Shown here piece by piece: positions 22,874-31,066 of a DNA stretch of 31,066 bases (position 1 is the first letter of the stretch; the number at the start of each line of letters is the position of its first letter). The position numbers and the translations under genes are program-made. Origin of the DNA: Oscillospiraceae bacterium (GTDB taxonomy: Bacteria; Bacillota; Clostridia; Oscillospirales; Oscillospiraceae); NCBI GenBank assembly GCA_017435245.1, contig JAFSFK010000034.1, positions 1 through 31,066 of the forward strand. Reading direction: 5' to 3'. The notes below the pieces were generated by a model. It searched no databases and was not told the origin of the DNA. It was given only the letters and a program-made list of their open reading frames with translations.

Positions 22874-25441
22874 ATGAACAAGAAAATTCTGTCTGTCGTA
22901 CTGTGCATTGCTTTGTGCATCAGTATGATGAGCATGCTCGCTGGCTGCGGCGGTGGCAAGGCTGATGCCTTTGTCATTATGACCGAACAGCTGGACGGCC
23001 TGTTCAATCCCTTCTTCTCTACTTCCGCCAACGATGGCACCATCGTTGGTATGACCCAGATCGGTATGCTGGGCTCCAAGTACGTAAACGGCGAAGTTGA
23101 GGTGGCTTACGGCGAGGATGAAGCCGTTGTTACCAAGGACTACGATGTGGTCGAAAATGACGATGGCACCGTTACCTACACCTTCGTTCTGAAGAACGGC
23201 ATCCTGTTCTCCGATGGTCACCCTCTGACTATGGAAGACGTGCTGTTCAACTACTACGTCTATCTGGACCCTGTGTACACCGGTTCCAACACCCTGTACT
23301 CCACCGACATCCTGGGCCTGAATGAGTACCGTACCCAGACCGTGGGCTCCGGCTCCGATGACAGCGATGATCTGATCTCTTCCCAGGCTTCCACCAGAGC
23401 TATGGCCCGTATCAACGAGCTGGTGAACCTGTTCCACTCTGAGCTGAAGGCTTCCTCCACCAATGAGGTTCCCTACGAGGCTATGAAGGCTGCCATCCAG
23501 TCCTACTCTGTCAGCTCCGGCTATCAGAGTGCTATCTCCAATAACCCGGATGAGGTCACCAATGCCAACCTGCTGGAGGACTATGAGTACGCTCTGTCCG
23601 AGTTCAAGCAGGAGCTGGAGACCGACTACCTGGGCGCCAAGGATTCCTATGTGGATGCTCCCTACGACACCCATGAGGAATTTAAGGACGAGATCTTCTG
23701 CTTTATGTACACCGAGGGTTACGTGGATGTGGAGTATGCTGAGGGTGCTGACGGCAAGATCGACCGTATCACCATTGAAAAGCTGACTCCCCAGTATCCT
23801 GAGTCCATCACCACTAAGGAAGCTGCCATCGAGTACGTCTATGATGACGTAGTTGCCCGTCAGCTGGATATCATTCTGTACTACTGGGCAACCGGTACCA
23901 CCCTGCAGACGGAGTTCACCGCAAAGGCGAAGGAAGTTATCCTCCACGAAAATGTTGCCGATGACGGCTCTCTGGCTGTTTCCAATATCTCCGGTATTGT
24001 TTCCCTGGGCCATACCGATGTTGCCGGCTCCACCATCACCGTGAACGGCACCGACTACACGGTCGCTTCTGCCCACAACGAGGATGGTACTGTGGCGAAC
24101 GAGGGCGAGTACGATGTTCTGCAGATCACCATCGACGGCGTTGACCCCAAGGCTATCTGGAACTTTGCTCTGACCGTTGCTCCCCAGCACTATTACGGCG
24201 AGGGCAGCTCTGTGGGCGTGGATATTGCCAACGACCAGTTCGGCGTTGAGTTTGCAAGCTTCGACTTCATGACTGACATCGTCCAGTCCACCCGGAACAT
24301 CAAGCTGCCTATGGGTGCCGGTGCCTATAAGGTCACCGACAGCGAGAACAGCGATGCTCCCGGCGAAAGCGCATTCTACATCAACAACGTTGCCTACTTT
24401 AAGATGAACGAGAACTTCCACACGGTAGGCGAAGGCATTGAAAATGCCAAGATCGACAAGATCCGTTATCAGATCGTCTCCTCCAACAATGCCATTGCTG
24501 CTCTGCAGGACGGCACTGTCCACTATATCTCCCCCCAGCTGACCACAGAGAACTACGATAAGCTGACGGATCTGGAATCCAAGGGTATCGTTAAGCTGGA
24601 GTCCGATCAGCTGGGCTACGGTTACATCGGTGTCAACTCCGCAAAGGTCAATGACATCAACCTTCGTAAGGCCATTATGTGTGCTATGAACACCTCCCTG
24701 GCGCTGGACTACTACCGCTCCGGTACCGCTGAGCGTATCTACTGGCCTATGTCCCGAATCAGCTGGGCTTACCCCAAGGGTGAGGCCGGTGAGGACAACG
24801 GCAAGGATTATCCCCAGATCGGCGCATGGAGCGACGACACCGCAAGAACCAACATCGAGCGTTATATGCAGGAAGCCGGTGTTTCTGCCGGTGACAGCGC
24901 TCTGAAGGTCACCTTCACCATTGCCGGTTCCAGCCTGCAGGATCACCCCACCTATAAGGTGTTCCGTGATGCTGCTGCACTGCTCAACGATATGGGCTGG
25001 GATGTGGAAGTCGTCTGCGATACCCAGGCTCTGACCAAGATCAACACCGGCGCCCTGGAAGTCTGGGCTGCTGCCTGGTCCTCCGCTCTGGACCCCGATA
25101 TGTACCAGGTCTACCACAAGGATTCCACCGCTACCTCCACCCTGGCTTGGGGTTATAACTACCTGAAGACCAGCGGCAGCGCTGAGGAAATGGCCATTTT
25201 GACCGAGCTTTCCGACCTGATCGATCAGGCCCGTGAGACCGACGTTAAGGAAGACCGTGCCGCTCTGTACGAGGAAGCTATGGGCATGGTTCTGGATCTG
25301 GCGGTCGAGCTGCCTGTCTACCAGAGAAGCGTTCTGTATGCTTACAATTCCAAGGTGATCGATTCCAACAGCATTTCCACGGAGATCAACCCCTACTCTT
25401 CTCCGCTGGACCGCATCTGGGAGATCGAGTTCGCCGGATAA
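22874..25441 (+). CDS. Oligopeptide ABC transporter substrate-binding lipoprotein (family 5), enlarged
   Basis: This 855-residue peptide-binding lipoprotein is the extracellular receptor of the transporter encoded downstream. The lipobox is LAGC (Cys25). The N-terminal family pattern is clear (FVLKNGILFSDGHPLTMEDV near residue 112), and the C-terminal half reads as normal family 5 (VDPKAIWNFALTVAPQHYY near 423; IGVNSAKVNDINLRKAI near 590). Between about 155 and 420 there is an extra region of about 260 residues, partly helical and acidic, which makes it much longer than the usual 530-600 residues. AAGGAG is located 8-9 nt before the ATG. The small gaps to the next four genes indicate one operon. 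Peptide rather than nickel or sugar uptake is inferred from the adjacent protease and the Opp/Dpp-type partners. Confidence 0.93.
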   Translation: MNKKILSVVLCIALCISMMSMLAGCGGGKADAFVIMTEQLDGLFNPFFSTSANDGTIVGMTQIGMLGSKYVNGEVEVAYGEDEAVVTKDYDVVENDDGTVTYTFVLKNGILFSDGHPLTMEDVLFNYYVYLDPVYTGSNTLYSTDILGLNEYRTQTVGSGSDDSDDLISSQASTRAMARINELVNLFHSELKASSTNEVPYEAMKAAIQSYSVSSGYQSAISNNPDEVTNANLLEDYEYALSEFKQELETDYLGAKDSYVDAPYDTHEEFKDEIFCFMYTEGYVDVEYAEGADGKIDRITIEKLTPQYPESITTKEAAIEYVYDDVVARQLDIILYYWATGTTLQTEFTAKAKEVILHENVADDGSLAVSNISGIVSLGHTDVAGSTITVNGTDYTVASAHNEDGTVANEGEYDVLQITIDGVDPKAIWNFALTVAPQHYYGEGSSVGVDIANDQFGVEFASFDFMTDIVQSTRNIKLPMGAGAYKVTDSENSDAPGESAFYINNVAYFKMNENFHTVGEGIENAKIDKIRYQIVSSNNAIAALQDGTVHYISPQLTTENYDKLTDLESKGIVKLESDQLGYGYIGVNSAKVNDINLRKAIMCAMNTSLALDYYRSGTAERIYWPMSRISWAYPKGEAGEDNGKDYPQIGAWSDDTARTNIERYMQEAGVSAGDSALKVTFTIAGSSLQDHPTYKVFRDAAALLNDMGWDVEVVCDTQALTKINTGALEVWAAAWSSALDPDMYQVYHKDSTATSTLAWGYNYLKTSGSAEEMAILTELSDLIDQARETDVKEDRAALYEEAMGMVLDLAVELPVYQRSVLYAYNSKVIDSNSISTEINPYSSPLDRIWEIEFAG

Positions 25442-25456
25442 CATTGGAGTGTTGTT

Positions 25457-26455
25457 ATGTCTAACTTGAAATACATAGCCAAAAGATTATTATACTCCAT
25501 CTTTATTCTGCTGGGCGTGTCCCTTATCATCTACTTTCTGATCCGGTTGATGCCCGTTGATTTTATCCAGGATAAGATCAACGCCATCAACCAGGGCGGT
25601 GCTACCGTCAGCGAAGAAACGGTTACCGCTATGTACGAGATGTACGGCCTGGGCGATAACAGCTTTATGGGCATTATGAAGGGTTACTTCAACTGGCTGG
25701 TGGCTCTGGCCCACTTTGACCTGGGCACCAGCTTCGTCCACGGCATTCCTGTTGCACAGGTTATTGTGGAGCATATGGGCGTGTCCTTCGCCATTGCGCT
25801 GATCGCTACCGTCTTTGAGTTTATGATCGCCATCCCTCTGGGCATCACCGCTGCTACCCATCAGTACAGCCTCCGGGACTACGTTGTTACCATTTTGGTT
25901 ATGATCGGTATCTCCCTGCCCTCCTTCTTCTTTGGCAACATCCTCAAGGATCTGTTTGCGCTGAAGCTGGGCTGGTTCCCGGCATCAGGCCTGGTAAACG
26001 CAACGGTGTCCAACTCCGGTTTCGGCTTGATCCTGGACTACCTGCATCATATGTTCATTCCTGTGCTGACCATCGTCATTTTGAGCATTGGTCCCAGAAT
26101 GCGTATGACCAGAGCCAATATGCTGGAGGTCATGAACTCCGACTACATCCGTACCGCCCGTGCCAAGGGTCTGCAGGAGCGTGTGGTCATCAATAAGCAC
26201 GCCTTCCGCAACACCCTGATCCCCCTGGTCACCTCTCTGGCAGGTCTGCTTCCCAGCCTGTTTTCCGGTGCCATCATCACCGAGCAGGTGTTCAACCTGC
26301 CCGGTATCGGTAATATCGCTCTGGACGCTATGAACCGTGGCGATATTCCCTTTATTATGGGCTACAATATGTTCCTGGCGCTGCTGAGCGTACTGGGTGT
26401 CCTGCTGGCCGACCTGATGTACGGCCTGGTGGATCCCAGAGTAAAATTGGAGTAA
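25457..26455 (+). CDS. Peptide ABC transporter permease, OppB/DppB family
   Basis: This 332-residue membrane protein is one half of the transport channel. It opens with the family-typical NLKYIAKRLLYSIFILLGVSLIIYF pattern (first membrane segment about 9-30). A periplasm-type loop follows, then about five more segments. The EAA-like cytoplasmic loop that contacts the ATPase is visible as YIRTARAKGLQERVVINKHAFRN near residues 230-252, followed by the conserved NTLIPLVTSLAGLLPSLFSGA and VFNLPGIG. Length and order are normal for the family. It starts 15 nt after the binding-protein gene, with GGAGTG as ribosome binding site, and its stop is 12 nt before the next permease gene. Confidence 0.96.
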   Translation: MSNLKYIAKRLLYSIFILLGVSLIIYFLIRLMPVDFIQDKINAINQGGATVSEETVTAMYEMYGLGDNSFMGIMKGYFNWLVALAHFDLGTSFVHGIPVAQVIVEHMGVSFAIALIATVFEFMIAIPLGITAATHQYSLRDYVVTILVMIGISLPSFFFGNILKDLFALKLGWFPASGLVNATVSNSGFGLILDYLHHMFIPVLTIVILSIGPRMRMTRANMLEVMNSDYIRTARAKGLQERVVINKHAFRNTLIPLVTSLAGLLPSLFSGAIITEQVFNLPGIGNIALDAMNRGDIPFIMGYNMFLALLSVLGVLLADLMYGLVDPRVKLE

Positions 26456-26467
26456 GGAGGCGTATTT

Positions 26468-27541
26468 ATGGAAGAGCTTAAGAATGAAGAAGTTCAAAGC
26501 AAGATCGTAGATACAGAAGAGCCTCTGGATAAGAATATCAAGCTGATGTCCCCCACCCGTATGGTGGTGCGCCGTTTCTTCCGTTCCCGTTTGAGTATCG
26601 TTGGACTGATCATGGTCGTCGGACTGTTCCTGTTCAGCTTTGTGGGACCTCTGCTGGTTGCGGATACCACAGCGGATTATTCCGATGATACCAAGTGGGG
26701 CGAGATCGAGTTGGATGAGAGCGGCAAGACCGAATACGCTACCGCCACCGCTACCTATACCGTGGACGGTGTGGAGTACACGGTGCGCCAGACCACCGAG
26801 AAGTATCTGAAGGACAACCTCCGTGCCACTCCTTCCAAGGAGCACCTACTGGGTACCGATAATGAGGGCTACGACGTGTTTGTGCGTCTGATGTACGGCG
26901 GACGGATCTCCCTGATCGTCAGTTTTATCGCTGTGTTCCTCATCACCATTATCGGTGTTGTCATGGGCGGCATTGCCGGTTACTTCGGCGGTGCCATCGA
27001 TAACGTCATTATGCGTGTGTGCGATATTCTTATGTGTCTGCCCGGTGTTCCCATTTTGCTGATCATCAGTACCATTCTGGACGCATCGGATATCGATGCC
27101 AAGTACAGAATTTACCTTCTGATGATCTACCTGACCTTTATCTCCTGGCCCGGCACTGCCCGATTGGTCAGAGGTCAGATCCTCAGTCTTCGTGAACAGG
27201 AGTTCATGGTGGCTGCAGAGGCGATGGGTTACTCCACCGGCCGTAAGATTTTTAAGCACCTTGTCCCCAACGTGATGCCTCAGCTGATTGTGCAGATGAC
27301 CCTGTCTTTGGGCAGCATGATTCTCTACGAAGCTACCCTCAGCTATTTGAATCTGGGCGTTAAGGCACCCTACGCCGCTTGGGGTACGATGATCAATATC
27401 ATTTCCACCAACGAGGCAGTCCTGCAGAATCACTGGTACATCTGGGTGCCTGCAGGTGTGTGCATCGTGATTGCCGTTCTTGGCTTCAACTTCGTTGGTG
27501 ACGGTCTGCGTGACGCAATGGATCCCAAGGGAAGGAGATAA
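26468..27541 (+). CDS. Peptide ABC transporter permease, OppC/DppC family
   Basis: This 357-residue partner permease has a cytoplasmic N-terminus of about 40 residues and a first membrane segment at about 44-65. A rather long outside loop follows that includes a small beta-like insert (YTVDGVEYTVRQTTEKY), then the family hallmark PSKEHLLGTDNEGYDVFVRLMYGGR. Four to five further segments follow. The EAA-type loop is REQEFMVAAEAMGYSTGRKIFKHLVPN near 240-265, and the C-terminus shows the usual NFVGDGLRDAMDPKGRR. AAGGAGG directly upstream serves as ribosome binding site. It ends 2 nt before the first ATPase gene. Confidence 0.96.
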   Translation: MEELKNEEVQSKIVDTEEPLDKNIKLMSPTRMVVRRFFRSRLSIVGLIMVVGLFLFSFVGPLLVADTTADYSDDTKWGEIELDESGKTEYATATATYTVDGVEYTVRQTTEKYLKDNLRATPSKEHLLGTDNEGYDVFVRLMYGGRISLIVSFIAVFLITIIGVVMGGIAGYFGGAIDNVIMRVCDILMCLPGVPILLIISTILDASDIDAKYRIYLLMIYLTFISWPGTARLVRGQILSLREQEFMVAAEAMGYSTGRKIFKHLVPNVMPQLIVQMTLSLGSMILYEATLSYLNLGVKAPYAAWGTMINIISTNEAVLQNHWYIWVPAGVCIVIAVLGFNFVGDGLRDAMDPKGRR

Positions 27542-27543
27542 CT

Positions 27544-28758
27544 ATGGCAGAAAAGACAAACAAGGGTTATCTCACCGGTAAAGAGATCCGTGCCATTACC
27601 AAGGCCAATGCCAAGGAAATGAAGCGCCTTGAGGCTTACAAAAACCGCAAGGCGGAGGAATCCGAATTTCTCAGCGAAATGAAAGATCCCAAGAACATTC
27701 TGGAGATCGAAGACCTGCACACCTTCTTCTTTACGGAGCAGGGTACCGTCAAGGCGGTCAACGGCGTGTCCTACGATGTTCCCAAGAATTCCGTCGTGGG
27801 TGTTGTGGGCGAATCCGGCTGCGGTAAGTCTGTTACCAGTATGTCCGTGATGCGTCTGATCCAGGGTCCTGCCGGTCAGATCGTGGACGGCAGCATTCGC
27901 TTCAATGCCTATGACTATAAGCGCAATGAAAAGGGCGAACCCATCCCCAAGGCCGGCGGCAAAGAGGGCGAGTTCGAGATGGAAGAGAAGATCTACGACA
28001 TCGCTAAGATGCCCATCCATGAGATCCACCGGATCCGTGGCAAGCAGATCGCCATGATCTTCCAGGAGCCTATGACCTCCCTGAACCCCGTGTTCACCAT
28101 CGGTGAGCAGCTGGACGAGGTGACCCTCATCCACGTTCCCGGTGCTACCAAGGAGCTGGCCAAGGCCAAGTCCGAAGAGATGCTCCGTCTGGTGGGTATC
28201 ATTCCCGAAAACGTTTATAATGCATTTCCCCACGAGCTGTCCGGCGGTATGCGCCAGAGAGTGATGATCGCCATGGCACTGGCGGCTGAGCCCCGTCTGA
28301 TCATCGCTGACGAGCCTACCACCGCTCTGGACGTGACCATCCAGGCACAGATTTTGGATCTTTTGCAGGATATCAAAACCAAGATCGACGGCTCTATCCT
28401 GCTGATCACCCACGATCTGGGTGTGATCGCAGAGATGGCGGATTATGTGGTGGTTATGTATGCCGGCAAGGTCATCGAAAAGGGTACTGTTTTTGAGATC
28501 TTCCAGGATCCCAAGCACCCCTACACCATTGGCCTGCAGAAGTCCAAGCCTACTATGACCTTGGATGACTCTACTGAGCTGTACAACATCCCCGGCAACG
28601 TTCCCAACCCCATCAATATGCCTGACCACTGCTACTTCAAAGAACGCTGCGCAAAGTGCACTGCCAAGTGCAGCGGTGACTATCCCGGTATGATCCAGGT
28701 AAGTCCCACCCACTTTGTCGCCTGCCACCTGTACGACGAGGAGAACGAAAATGGCTGA
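27544..28758 (+). CDS. Peptide ABC transporter ATP-binding protein, OppD/DppD family
   Basis: This 404-residue ATPase powers the transporter from the cytoplasmic side. An N-terminal extension of about 45 charged residues precedes the nucleotide-binding domain. Walker A is GESGCGKS (89-96), the Q-loop region is [11 protein letters not shown], the ABC signature is LSGGMRQ (232-238), Walker B is LIIADEP (from 252), and the switch histidine is in ITHDLG. The C-terminal oligopeptide-type extension with CxxxC-like cysteines ([14 protein letters not shown], near 360) is present, as in OppD/DppD proteins that may bind an iron-sulfur cluster. An inserted charged loop (about 120-150) lies between Walker A and the Q-loop. 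Its last 8 nt overlap the next gene. Confidence 0.96.
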   Translation: MAEKTNKGYLTGKEIRAITKANAKEMKRLEAYKNRKAEESEFLSEMKDPKNILEIEDLHTFFFTEQGTVKAVNGVSYDVPKNSVVGVVGESGCGKSVTSMSVMRLIQGPAGQIVDGSIRFNAYDYKRNEKGEPIPKAGGKEGEFEMEEKIYDIAKMPIHEIHRIRGKQIAMIFQEPMTSLNPVFTIGEQLDEVTLIHVPGATKELAKAKSEEMLRLVGIIPENVYNAFPHELSGGMRQRVMIAMALAAEPRLIIADEPTTALDVTIQAQILDLLQDIKTKIDGSILLITHDLGVIAEMADYVVVMYAGKVIEKGTVFEIFQDPKHPYTIGLQKSKPTMTLDDSTELYNIPGNVPNPINMPDHCYFKERCAKCTAKCSGDYPGMIQVSPTHFVACHLYDEENENG

Positions 28759-29848
28759 AGAAAAAGTATTGAATAATGAAGCCGCTCCCGTGCAGTACGA
28801 TGACGCAGCGGAGCAGGCTGCCTATCTGGAAAAGCGGAAAAAGCAGCACGAAGAGGACTTCCAAAAGCCCTTTGATCCCGAAGCCATTCTGGAGGTGCGC
28901 CATCTGCGCAAGACCTTCCCCATCAAGAAGACAATGATGGGCAAGGTGACCCGGGAACTGGTGGCTGTGGATGACATCTCCTTCAAGTTGATGCCCGGTG
29001 AGACCTTGGGTATCGTGGGCGAGTCCGGCTGCGGTAAGACCACTGCCGGCCGTGCCATCTTGAAGCTGCACCAGCCTACCGCCGGTCAGATCATCTTTGA
29101 CGGCAAGGATATCACCAACTATAAGTCCAAGGATATGCGGCAGATCCGCAAGGAAATGCAGATCATTTTCCAGGACCCCTATTCCTCTCTGCCTCCCAGA
29201 AGCACCGTCGGCGGTATTCTGAGTGAGCCTGTGGAGGTCCACAAGATCGTGCCCAAGGATCAGATCAAGAGCTATGTTCTGGAGCTGATGGATAAGTGCG
29301 GTTTGCGGGATTACTATTATGAGCGTTATCCCCACGAGTTCTCCGGCGGTCAGCGCCAGAGAATCTGTATCGCCCGTGCATTGTCGGTTAATCCCAAGCT
29401 GGTGATCTGTGACGAGCCTGTCTCCGCCTTGGACGTTTCCATCCAGGCACAGATCATTAACCTTTTGAAGGATCTGCAGCGGCAGATGAATCTGGCTTAT
29501 GTGTTCATTTCCCACGATCTGAGCGTGGTCAAGTTCATTTCTGACAAGATCGGCGTTATGTACCTGGGTGGTATGATGGAGTTTGGTACCAAGGAGGATA
29601 TCTTTAAGAATCCTCTGCATCCCTACACCAAGGCGCTGTTCTCCGCTGTGCCCAATCCCGATCCCACCGCAAAAATGGAGCGCATCAAGCTCCAGGGCGA
29701 TATTCCTTCTCCTGCCAATCCTCCCAAGGGTTGCCGGTTCCATACCCGCTGTCCCTACGCCACGGAGAAGTGTAAGCACGTAGTGCCGGAGTACAGAGAG
29801 TACGAGCCCGGCCACTTCGCTGCCTGCCATCTGCTGGATGAGGAATAA
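28751..29848 (+). CDS. Peptide ABC transporter ATP-binding protein, OppF/DppF family
   Basis: This 365-residue second ATPase forms the heterodimer with the preceding protein. Walker A is GESGCGKT (90-97), followed by IFQDPYSSLPPR at the Q-loop, the signature FSGGQRQ (197-203), Walker B LVICDEP (217-223) and the switch histidine in FISHDLS. A C-terminal oligopeptide-type extension has CRFHTRCPYATEKC. I chose the ATG at 28751, which overlaps the previous stop codon by 8 nt and has GAGGAG 7 nt upstream; an upstream in-frame ATG at 28715 lies deep in the previous gene. An N-terminal extension of about 40 acidic and charged residues precedes the conserved domain. Confidence 0.96.
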   Translation: MAEEKVLNNEAAPVQYDDAAEQAAYLEKRKKQHEEDFQKPFDPEAILEVRHLRKTFPIKKTMMGKVTRELVAVDDISFKLMPGETLGIVGESGCGKTTAGRAILKLHQPTAGQIIFDGKDITNYKSKDMRQIRKEMQIIFQDPYSSLPPRSTVGGILSEPVEVHKIVPKDQIKSYVLELMDKCGLRDYYYERYPHEFSGGQRQRICIARALSVNPKLVICDEPVSALDVSIQAQIINLLKDLQRQMNLAYVFISHDLSVVKFISDKIGVMYLGGMMEFGTKEDIFKNPLHPYTKALFSAVPNPDPTAKMERIKLQGDIPSPANPPKGCRFHTRCPYATEKCKHVVPEYREYEPGHFAACHLLDEE

Positions 29849-29850
29849 AA

Positions 29851-30093
29851 ATGGCGAAAAAGAAGAAAGAAAAAATCATATATGTGGATGACGGACGGAC
29901 CGTAGCGGATATGTCGGGTGTCACCGGCACCCGGTTGTCCCGGGATGCCTGGCGCTCCAAGTCTACCGCCAAAGAAAAATGGCAGACCTACTGGGACGCT
30001 GTAAAAAGGATGTTCGGCCCTATGATGGCAGTCATCTGCGGCATCTGCATCATCTATATGATCTTGTATTTCGTTTTCTTGTTCATGTATTAA
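29851..30093 (+). CDS. 80-residue single-pass membrane protein, unknown function
   Basis: This small protein is the last gene of the operon and starts 2 nt after the OppF-type gene, with GAGGAA overlapping that gene's end as ribosome binding site. It has a very basic start (AKKKKEK), a short hydrophilic region with RTVADMSGVTGTRLSRDAWR, and one C-terminal membrane segment (about 57-79) that ends almost at the stop codon. This is the layout of a tail-anchored or signal-anchor protein with most of its chain in the cytoplasm. I recognise no family. Its position suggests a small accessory subunit of the peptide transporter or of the surface protease, but this is only inferred from the tight gene spacing. 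Confidence 0.75.
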   Translation: MAKKKKEKIIYVDDGRTVADMSGVTGTRLSRDAWRSKSTAKEKWQTYWDAVKRMFGPMMAVICGICIIYMILYFVFLFMY

Positions 30094-30094
30094 A

Positions 30095-30128
30095 AAATTG
30101 GCTTCACTTTTGTGAAGCCAATTTTTTT
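30095..30128. terminator. Bidirectional terminator between the transporter operon and the hydrolase gene
   Basis: A 13-bp perfect stem AAATTGGCTTCAC/GTGAAGCCAATTT (30095-30107 with 30112-30124) has a TTTT loop, a flanking A-run on the left and a T-run on the right. It starts just after the operon's last stop codon. The final ten codons of the minus-strand hydrolase gene run through the same hairpin. Confidence 0.93.
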
Positions 30129-30856
30129 ATAATTTCTTTCAATTTTCGTTGTAAAAGAACAGTGTCGATCTTGCTGTAGGCAAAGTGTCCGGAGCTTTCC
30201 AGTACGGCATTGGTGATATAGGGATGCTTATCCAAATACTTGCATGAGCGCATGCTCACCAGCTCGTCGTGCCGGGACTGGAAGGTAAGGGTTGGGGTTT
30301 TCAGCTGCGGCAGGCGCTTGACCGTTGCCCGGCACTCCTGCAAAAGCTCCCAGAATCGGGGCGTCCAGCCGATATATTTCCAAAGTTTTGGGGTCAGCTG
30401 AACACTGCTGGCTGCCTCCATCGCCCGGGAAGAACAGTTGTTTTCAGGGATTCCTAAGGCCATTTGTACAGATTGAACCGCAGCTTTGGGGCGGACAAAG
30501 GGGGTCAGGGGCACATTCAACAGGAACAGCCCGCAGACCTTATCCGGGCAACGGATAGCCTGGCGGATCGCAAACAGGGTGCCCATAGAGTGGGCGATGA
30601 TCAGTACTCGCCGGTGGGTCAGCAGGATTTCATCCAACTGCTGTGCCACCTGAGTTTTCCACTTTTCCATGCTGGTACGGGAGAAATCCTCGACGCTGCC
30701 CCCGTGACCATCTAAAAGAATATTGTAGATCGACCAGCTTTCCGGGATCAGCGGCAGCAGAGCCTGAAAATGAGCGGGCGTACCCACAATGCCGTGGATC
30801 ATTAAAACGGCTGTGCTTGCATTTTCTGCAATGCGGATGTAGGTTTCGTGCTCCAT
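30104..30856 (-). CDS. Alpha/beta hydrolase (esterase/monoacylglycerol lipase-like)
   Basis: This 250-residue soluble cytosolic protein has the alpha/beta hydrolase fold. The oxyanion-hole segment is LMIHGIVGTP (about 18-27), the nucleophile elbow AHSMG has Ser90, the acid is probably Asp197 in QSRHDELV, and the catalytic histidine is His224 in SSGHFAY. The elbow has Ala where Gly is usual. A cap region of about 120-170 is predicted between the core strands. Size and motifs fit carboxylesterases and monoacylglycerol lipases; the true substrate cannot be read from sequence. AAGGGG (complement of 30864-30869) is 7 nt from the ATG. No strong promoter was found upstream. The gene converges on the transporter operon and its stop codon lies inside the shared terminator hairpin. 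Confidence 0.9.
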   Translation of the reverse strand: MEHETYIRIAENASTAVLMIHGIVGTPAHFQALLPLIPESWSIYNILLDGHGGSVEDFSRTSMEKWKTQVAQQLDEILLTHRRVLIIAHSMGTLFAIRQAIRCPDKVCGLFLLNVPLTPFVRPKAAVQSVQMALGIPENNCSSRAMEAASSVQLTPKLWKYIGWTPRFWELLQECRATVKRLPQLKTPTLTFQSRHDELVSMRSCKYLDKHPYITNAVLESSGHFAYSKIDTVLLQRKLKEIIKKLASQK

Positions 30857-30915
30857 ACCATCACCCCTTTTTATTTACTATATCATAGCTGAAAACCAAA
30901 AAAGAAAAGAATTTG

Positions 30916-31066
30916 TAAATTCCGGTTTATCGAGCCATCAGATTAGCACATCCAAAGGCTCCCTTGCCTAAAGGGAGCTGGCAAAAATCTTTGATTTTTG
31001 ACTGAGGGATTCGCAGCAATCGGCATCAGTATACGATAGATTTAGGCGAATTCGTACAATATCCCC
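30916..31066. repeat. MITE-like palindromic repeat, copy C (cut by window end)
   Basis: This element starts with TAAATTCCGGTTTATCGAGC and continues through a GGCTCCCTT/AAGGGAGCT hairpin, then the AAAAATCTTTGATTTTTGACTG block that is identical in copy A, and later GGCGAATTCGTA, also shared with copy A. The right end lies beyond the window. Confidence 0.75.

Noticed and set aside
22841..25444. An 867-codon minus-strand frame opposite the peptide-binding protein
   Set aside because: It mirrors a clear lipoprotein gene of family 5 and has no ribosome binding site at its start.

Overview
The window looks like chromosomal DNA from a Gram-positive anaerobe of the Clostridia, most likely an Oscillospirales/Ruminococcaceae-type gut bacterium. 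The evidence is a Trp T-box leader, an AsnA-type asparagine synthetase, consensus SigA promoters, GGAGG-type ribosome binding sites, very large secreted BspA-like proteins, a clostridial CXXC membrane protein and a small palindromic repeat family. The lineage is an inference from gene content; no rRNA or tRNA gene is present. No CRISPR array, prophage or transposase was seen.

Layout. Positions 1-86 hold the end of an unidentified gene. On the minus strand follow asnA (136-1143) and a membrane-anchored HtrA-type serine protease (1542-2849); a MITE-like palindromic element sits between the protease stop codon and its terminator. A perfect consensus promoter at 3021-3049 and a tryptophan-specific T-box precede a stand-alone TrpB2-type tryptophan synthase beta chain (3352-4728).

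From 4899 to 11350 lies a surface-protein cluster. It contains a 1852-residue secreted protein made of a tandemly duplicated beta-helix plus leucine-rich-repeat unit, a 33-codon micropeptide gene, a structured 143-nt gap, and a single-pass membrane protein with an acidic Pro/Thr/Glu-rich tail.

Two minus-strand genes (13686 down to 11455) form a redox operon: a membrane protein ending in a CD1871A-like CXXC module, and a membrane 4Fe-4S protein fused to a TlpA/ResA-like thioredoxin domain.

Divergent from it is an apparent 16-kb operon (promoter 13874-13902, terminator 30095-30128). It encodes a 2476-residue S8 subtilisin-like surface protease, a lipoprotein, a complete oligopeptide ABC transporter (binding protein, two permeases, two ATPases) and an 80-residue membrane protein. 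The natural reading is extracellular protein digestion coupled to peptide import. An alpha/beta hydrolase gene converges on the same terminator, and another copy of the repeat family closes the window.

The most interesting items are the protease-transporter operon with its unusual membrane-anchored LRR protease, the micropeptide beside the duplicated giant surface protein, the two-gene redox operon with fused domains, and the repeat family with hairpins preserved by compensatory change.
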